Source: Edaphochlamys debaryana
Lineage: Eukaryota; Chlorophyta; Chlorophyceae; Chlamydomonadales
Length of the DNA stretch: 64,000 bases
Direction: 5' to 3'
Assembly: GCA_016858145.1 (NCBI GenBank)
Contig: JAEHOE010000082.1
Span: 248,001-312,000 of the forward strand
In this document: in pieces, positions 58,758 through 64,000 of the stretch
Numbering within the stretch: position 1 is the first letter of the stretch
Layout: every line of letters starts with the position of its first letter
Translations under genes and position numbers: made by a program
The notes under the pieces: generated by a model
Told to the model about the DNA's origin: nothing
Databases searched by the model: none
The model's input: the letters and a program-made list of their open reading frames with translations, nothing else

Positions 58758-60409
58758 GCAGCAGCAGGCAGGAGAAAGGGGGAACTGACTGTGCTTGAAT
58801 TGGCGAAGCTGGTGTTGATGTGGGGATTGTGGGACGTGTGGCTGGGCCGCTGGGACAGGCAGGCAGCTGACACAGGCCCAGACGGGAGCTTAACCACCTT
58901 AGTTTGTCGTGACGTTTGCTACGAAGCATACCGTAGACTAGGTGGCACGTGAGCACTACGTGCCTGATGTAAGAGGGGAGTGAATGAATGTGAACTGCAG
59001 GATGCATGTTTATTTATGAGGGTTGTGAGAGACGCTGTGTGGTGAGCATGAGCGTGAGCTCTGACACATAACCTTGCTCGTCACGTGCAGCACTGTTTAA
59101 TGATAGCAGGATTAAGTGAATGAATCGAGAGGGCCAGACAGGGGACTAAACGAATGTGTGATGCAGGAAGCATAGCTAGAAGCGAGGGACCACAGGGTAA
59201 GCGAGAGATGAGCGTGGCTCGGTGTGGAGGGGCCCTGGGTCATGCCCAGTTGACCAAGGCACGGGATGCAAGTGCAAGGAGTTCTTGCTTCGCTGTTGCT
59301 CACGTGACAGACCTTGCGACACCCCCCGAGGGCGTCACCCCACGCCCCCTCCCATGCCCTCTGCCAAGGGGAACGCTGCGCAGGACGCTGCGCCGGTGGA
59401 CTCTTGAAGTGCTGCATAGTCAGTCAGCTTCACCCCTCCTTGCCGCGCCCGCCCTGCCCTCCCAACGTCCCAAGTTGGCTCATCCCAGCTTCGTGACCTT
59501 TGGCTTAGCAGGCGGGGAGTCCACTAGTACCCAGCAGCATCCTGCGCCTTCAATTGTTGCCATGCCCTGGTGTAGCTGGCGACTGGTTCCCCGGGCCGTG
59601 CCCTTGTGCACTCGCTTGCCTGGCACTCCTGTTCTTAATTCTGCGCCTGCGCCCCTGCCGGCTCCCTGTCCCACCACGACCAGCTTGGGGGCCAGAACGC
59701 CACGATGAGAAGTGGTATCGGCGTGCGCGTGGGGAGCGGAAGGCCAAAGGTCGTGTGCGTGTCCCCCACGAGGTAGCCCTTCTACCCGGCCCCACCTGTG
59801 CGATGCCATCTGTACCTGCTGAGCCTGCGGGGCCGTCGCGCTCTGCACGTGCGACCAGCGTGCGATAGACTCTCGCGCGACGTGCGTGGCGCTCGCGTGT
59901 GTCGCGAGCGCCGGACTAAGCGTCTTCGGCAGCGTCAGAGCAGTTGGTAACGGCTTGCAATTACGCCTGCGTGGGTGGGCTGTCGGAGAGCGAGAGCGCG
60001 GGCGCAGGCCCCGAATTTGACCTTCACGCGCGACAGGCCGATCGCCACGCCGAGTACCTGGACGTATACCTTGTGAGACCATGTATGCTAAGCGACAAGA
60101 AACAGACGCGCAGGGCGTTGGAGGGCGGCACACCTCGCACATCCTCGCGCGTTCGAGTTGCGCGCAAGGGCGCCTACGGCCATGACCTCCACCGCAAGCG
60201 CTTCATGTTGGCAGGTAGGTCGCCTGCAGATCGCCTGAACGGCGTCGCGCACCATGGTAGCTCCTCCTCCAACCACCTCCTGCCGTACCACCGACGGAAA
60301 CTCGCACCCAGGTATTTCAAGCGACGCGGGCGCCCTCTGCAAGCATACCCCGCCGCTTGCGTCGCTCAGTTGCCTCCCCTCGCAGTAGTCCACTCCTCAA
60401 CCAGCAAAA
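58758..60409. other. Intergenic region (3' flank of the LCIB-like gene plus carbonic anhydrase promoter), duplicated
   Basis: Closely related to 62,280-63,990. Shared landmarks are GCTTAACCACCT near 58,888 and 62,418, GGAACGCTGCGCAGGAC near 59,370 and 63,147, and a nearly identical ~450-bp stretch ending at the ATG (59,940-60,409 versus 63,522-63,990). The duplicated unit therefore spans the whole intergenic region, not only the gene. Confidence 0.8.
58968..58972 (+). other. TGTAA polyadenylation signal of the LCIB-like gene
   Basis: TGTAA, the usual volvocine signal, about 210 bases after the stop codon. Confidence 0.6.
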
Positions 60410-62146
60410 ATGCCCCGCACCGCTTTCGCCCGCTCGGCTCTGACCCAAATTGCCTCGGCTTTCGAGGCCAACTTCAAGGCCACCGAGCCCCTCGCCGAGC
60501 AGCTGCTCAATGTCGCTCGCCCGCGTATGATGTCGACCGTCGCTCGCACGGAGGGCTCCGGCCTTCTGCGCATGATGGGCCCCGGCTCAGCGATGCTCGC
60601 TCAGCGCTCCACCGTTCTGGGCGGCGCCTCGGTGAGCCATCAGCAGCAAGCTTGCCTGAGTTTGCCAGCACACGCCCGTGCAAGGATGGAGGCATCGATT
60701 GCCGCGGAGCTCGTCACACCAACCTCGCACGCCTCGCATCTGTCCCTCAGGCTGTCACCAAGAGCTGCGGCTGCCCCTGCGGTCGCGTGGCGTGCATGGG
60801 CGCGTGCTCCACGACCGGTGCGTCGGTGCGCCACCTGCACGCGCACCCCAACCCGCCCTCGGATCCCGAGCAGGCCCTGGAGTACCTGCGCGAGGGCAAC
60901 AAGGTTGGTTGCGCAGGGGAGGGGGGTCTTAGGCCTGCCCGGACCGTGTGTTTGTTGGTATTGTTCCTGGGGTTGCGGGCCCAATCCCTGTCGGTGTGGG
61001 TGCGTGCGTCGATCCGCTTGTGTATCTGCCACCGCCTCCGATGCAGCCACTGAGTCCCTCCCCTCCTCTGCTGCTGCCGCCTCCCCCTTGCAGCGCTTCG
61101 TGAGCAACAAGCCGCACGACCAGCACCCCACCCGCAACCTGGACCGCGTGAAGGCCACCGCCGGGGGCCAGAAGCCCTTCGCCGCCTTCCTGTCCTGCGC
61201 TGACTCGCGCGTGCCCGTCGAGATCATTTTCGACCAGGGGTGAGTGGAGGTGGACGGCTGGTGGGCGGGAGGAGGGCGGCTGGTGGGCGGGAGGAGGACG
61301 GCGGGCGGCGGGCGTGGCTGGGTGCCAGACTGTTAGTCGTGGGTCAGGATTTGGGAAATCCCACAGGGCAGGGCCCTGCACTTGTGCACACGCCTGCAGA
61401 TGGACTGACTGCCTTGCTCCCCGCCCCTTCTACCGCTGGCCCACTTGCAGCTTCGGTGACGTGTTCGTGACTCGCGTTGCCGGCAACATCGTGACCAACG
61501 AGATCACTGCGTCTCTGGAGTTCGGCACTGCCGTCCTGGGCTCCAAGGTGCTCATGGTGCTGGGCCACAGCGCCTGCGGTGCCGTGGCGGCCACCATGGC
61601 CGGCGCCGCCGTGCCCGGTGTCATCTCCTCGCTCTACTACAGGTGCGTTACGGTAGATGTTGGAAAATGCTGGGGCGCTGCTGCGTGTGCCTTCCTGGAA
61701 AGGGGATCTGATCATTGAAGTGGCCGTGTCCTTCCCACAACCCCCGCCGGTTGCGTGTGGCTCATGTCTGATCACGTCTGCCGTTTGCCCTCTGACCCAC
61801 AGCATCAGCCCCGCCTGCAAGAAGGCCAAGGCCGGCGACGTCGATGCCGCCATCGCCGAGAACGTCCGGGTGCAGATGGAGCAGCTCAAGGTGGGCCGGC
61901 ATGGGACGAACAGGGGCGCTGGCATGGGTATCGCCCTTCCTGGGTGCTGGCAGGCAGGGAGACGTTGCGGGCGGCCCTGTGTCCCAAAACGCCTTCTGCA
62001 CGGCCTGCTTCTTTGCTGACTGTGTTTGCTCCACTTTTCGCCCGCAGGTGTCGCCCGTGCTGCAGGGGCTGGTGAAGGAGGGCAAGCTTAAGATCGTGGG
62101 CGGCGTGTACGACCTGGCCACCGGCAAGGTCGTCGAGATCGCCTAA
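60410..62146 (+). CDS. CAH4/CAH5-like: Mitochondrial-type beta-carbonic anhydrase, 299 aa
   Basis: Six exons with consistent phase: 60410-60631, 60751-60903, 61094-61239, 61451-61642, 61803-61890 and 62048-62146 (TAA). It catalyses reversible hydration of CO2 with a zinc centre. The catalytic residues are all present: Cys160, Asp162 and Arg164 in 'CADSR', then His213 and Cys216 in 'GHSACGA'. Residues 1-54 are an Arg/Ser/Ala-rich amphipathic presequence without early acidic residues, typical of mitochondrial import. Residues 79-93 form a Cys-rich motif ('SCGCPCGRVACMGAC') preceding the enzyme domain. The family match is to the low-CO2-induced mitochondrial enzymes CAH4/CAH5 of C. reinhardtii. 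It follows the LCIB-like gene in the same orientation and precedes a second copy. No missing residue or frame problem was found. Confidence 0.95.
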
Positions 62147-63990
62147 GGAGCAGGCGGCAATGTGGGGCCTCAAGGCCACAAACAGCTGCATCGAACCCTC
62201 CGCCACCCTGCACGTCACCTCCGCTCTTAGTGAAAACGGTAGCCTATGGGCCATTTTTGTGCTGAGGCCCGTGTGAAGCGGCGTCTTAGGGCTTACCACC
62301 AGCTAGAGTGTATGGTGAAGCACGTGCCAGACGATGAGCCCTTGCGTGGGCTGGTGATAAGAAGTGGATGTGGGCTTGCTGCTCGGAGCGAGCAGGTTAC
62401 GAGGGCCTAGGTAGGAGCTTAACCACCTGTGTTTGTTATGACGATAGCGACAACGCATAACGTAGACGGCACGTGAGAACCACGTGCAGCATTGACTTGC
62501 TGGAGAGGATTGAATGAGTGTAACCCGCAGGATGCATCGCTTGGGGGGATAGGCAAGGTATGTGAGATGAGCGTGGCTTGCCGTGTAGGGACACTGGGAC
62601 GCTGCCCCGTCGATCAAGGCACGGGGTGTAAGATTAAGGAGAGCTCGATTGTTCCCGTCGTATCTCTGTCCGATCACACCACTTCCGATCAACACCCAAG
62701 CCAGGCTTGGCTCAGCCCTGTGTGCTAGTTGTGAACCCCAGTGGCAGAGCGCGTGTACAGAGAGACTGTTAGAGTCCGGCACACAAGCACGAGCACGAGA
62801 GCGCCGGGGCAGTTGCGGCGGACACGACGGAGGATGCGGGTATCTTCTGGCTGCTCGGGTTCTTGAGATGCAGTACCCGTGCCCCCTGGGCCCTGGTCAT
62901 GGCGGCGGTCTGGGATCATCATGCTGGTCTTCCCATGCAAGATGAACCGCGTATGCGCAATCACGAGAAACCAGTTGAGTGTACCGACATGAGGACGAAA
63001 GGCTAGGTACAACAGGGTGCAAGTGCAGAAAGCCTGGATTCTGCACCGCCAAGCCAATAGCCTATGCGTGGCAGACTGGCAGTGTGTCCTGGCAGCATTC
63101 ATTAAAGTACTCACTGAAGTCCACACCTCGAGAGACCCTCCGATGGGGAACGCTGCGCAGGACCCCGCGCCGATGGACTCTTGGAGTGCTGCACAGTCAG
63201 TCAGCTTCACCCCACTTTGCCGCGCCCGCCCAGCCCTCCCACGTTGGCTCTTCCCAGCTCAATGACCTTTGGCGTAGGGAGTATGTCCACTCGTAGCCAG
63301 TGGCATCTGGGCTGCGCCTGCGCCCCTGTCCCACCACCAGGTTGGGGCACTGCTTGGGCGCCAGAGTGCCGAGGGCGTTAAACCCACGATAAGAAGCGGT
63401 ATCGGCGTGCGCGTGGGGAGCGGAAGCCCAAAGGTCGTGTGCGTGTCCCCCACGAGGTAGCCCTTCTACCCGGCCCGCCTGTGCAGATGCCAACTGACCT
63501 GATGAGTCTGCGGGCGTCATAGCAGTTGGTAACGGCTTGCAATTACGCCTGCGTGGGTGGGCTGTCGGAGAGCGAGACCGCGGGCGCCGGCCCCGAATTT
63601 GACCGCCGCGCTCGACGTCCGATCGCCACGCCGAGTACCTGGCCGCATACCTTGTTAGACCATGTACCCCAAGCGACAAGAAACAGACGCGCAGGGCGTC
63701 GGAGGCCGGCGCACCTCGCACATCCTCGCGCCTTCGAGTTGCGCGCAAGGGCGCCTACGGCCATGACCTCCACCGCAAGCGCTTCATGTTGACAGGTAGG
63801 TCGCCTGCAGAAGGCCAGCATGCCCCGGCGCACCATGGTAGCTCCTCCTCCAACCACCTCCCGCCGTACCACCGACGGAAACTCGCACCCAGGTATTTCA
63901 AGCGACGCGGGCGCCCTCTGCAAGCATACCCTGCCGCTTGCGTCGCTCAGTTGCTTACCCTCGCAGTAGTCCACTCCGCAACTAGCAAAA
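62147..63990. other. Intergenic region between the two carbonic anhydrase copies (duplicate of 58,758-60,409)
   Basis: No independent gene. The similarity to the earlier intergenic block is interrupted near 62.75-63.0 kb by sequence absent from the first copy. The last ~450 bp are the second copy's promoter, nearly identical to the first. Confidence 0.75.
62519..62523 (+). other. TGTAA polyadenylation signal of the first carbonic anhydrase gene
   Basis: TGTAA about 370 bases after the stop codon, embedded in the duplicated 3' flank. Confidence 0.5.
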
Positions 63991-64000
63991 ATGCCCCGCC
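63991..64000 (+). CDS. CAH4/CAH5-like: First codons of a second beta-carbonic anhydrase copy (cut by the window end)
   Basis: Only ATG-CCC-CGC-C (Met-Pro-Arg) is inside the window, but the ~450 bp upstream are almost identical to the region before 60,410, including AGCAAAAATGCCCCGC across the start. I therefore expect a tandem copy of the preceding gene in the same orientation. Whether it is intact cannot be seen. Confidence 0.8.

Overview
This is GC-rich nuclear DNA of a Chlamydomonas-type green alga (Volvocales). The support is: small phase-consistent exons with GTGAGT/GTGCGT donors and CAG acceptors, Ala/Gly/Pro-rich proteins, TGTAA polyadenylation signals, a (GGGCCT)n repeat, and a right-hand end made of textbook CO2-concentrating-mechanism (CCM) genes. 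The gene order is not the one I remember for C. reinhardtii, so I read it as a related species. No tRNA, rRNA, CRISPR or prokaryotic feature was seen. Exon maps were derived by eye from splice sites and reading phase, not from transcripts.

Left part (1-14,978): five tandem minus-strand paralogues of one uncharacterised six-exon family, with a possible very divergent BTB/POZ core. They form two subfamilies: A and B, and C, D and E. C and D read cleanly. A has lost a splice donor, B has a 5-base deletion that breaks the frame, and E has lost an acceptor but has an in-frame substitute. A retroelement-like tail fragment lies at 5.3-5.5 kb.

16,071-22,528: a 16-exon minus-strand membrane protein with a CHASE-like extracellular region, a transmembrane helix and a class III nucleotide-cyclase domain in which several catalytic positions are substituted. 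25,013-29,858: a large Ala-rich minus-strand protein of about 1,280 residues. It sits head-to-head with a truncated, rearranged copy (30,627-32,541) of the N-terminus of a second gene. That ~3 kb head-to-head block is duplicated at 42.4-45.5 kb. There the situation is reversed: the Ala-rich gene is a dead fragment (CGA to TGA), while the plus-strand gene (43,905-52,716) is intact and encodes a long disordered region, a SHAW/HET-like domain and TPR-like repeats.

32.5-42.4 kb is the most unusual stretch. A ~550-bp higher-order tandem repeat (34.8-36.1 kb) carries a series of 9-21-nt candidate microexons on the minus strand. All are in phase 0, bounded by AG and GTGCGTG, and together encode a charged coiled coil inside a small gene ending in two hydrophobic segments. 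Near it are an element with 45-bp inverted repeats around a cysteine-rich coding segment, three tandem Pro-rich units, and a retroelement-like ORF tail.

Right end (54,138-64,000): a CCM cluster. A CCP1/CCP2-type mitochondrial carrier (minus) shares a ~700-bp intergenic region with a LCIB-family (LCID/LCIE-type) protein. This is followed by a mitochondrial-type beta-carbonic anhydrase (CAH4/CAH5-like) and the first codons of a second copy. The LCIB-like protein begins with the same presequence and a similar Cys-rich segment as the carbonic anhydrase, which suggests that carrier, LCIB-like enzyme and carbonic anhydrases act together on inorganic carbon in one organelle, probably the mitochondrion.
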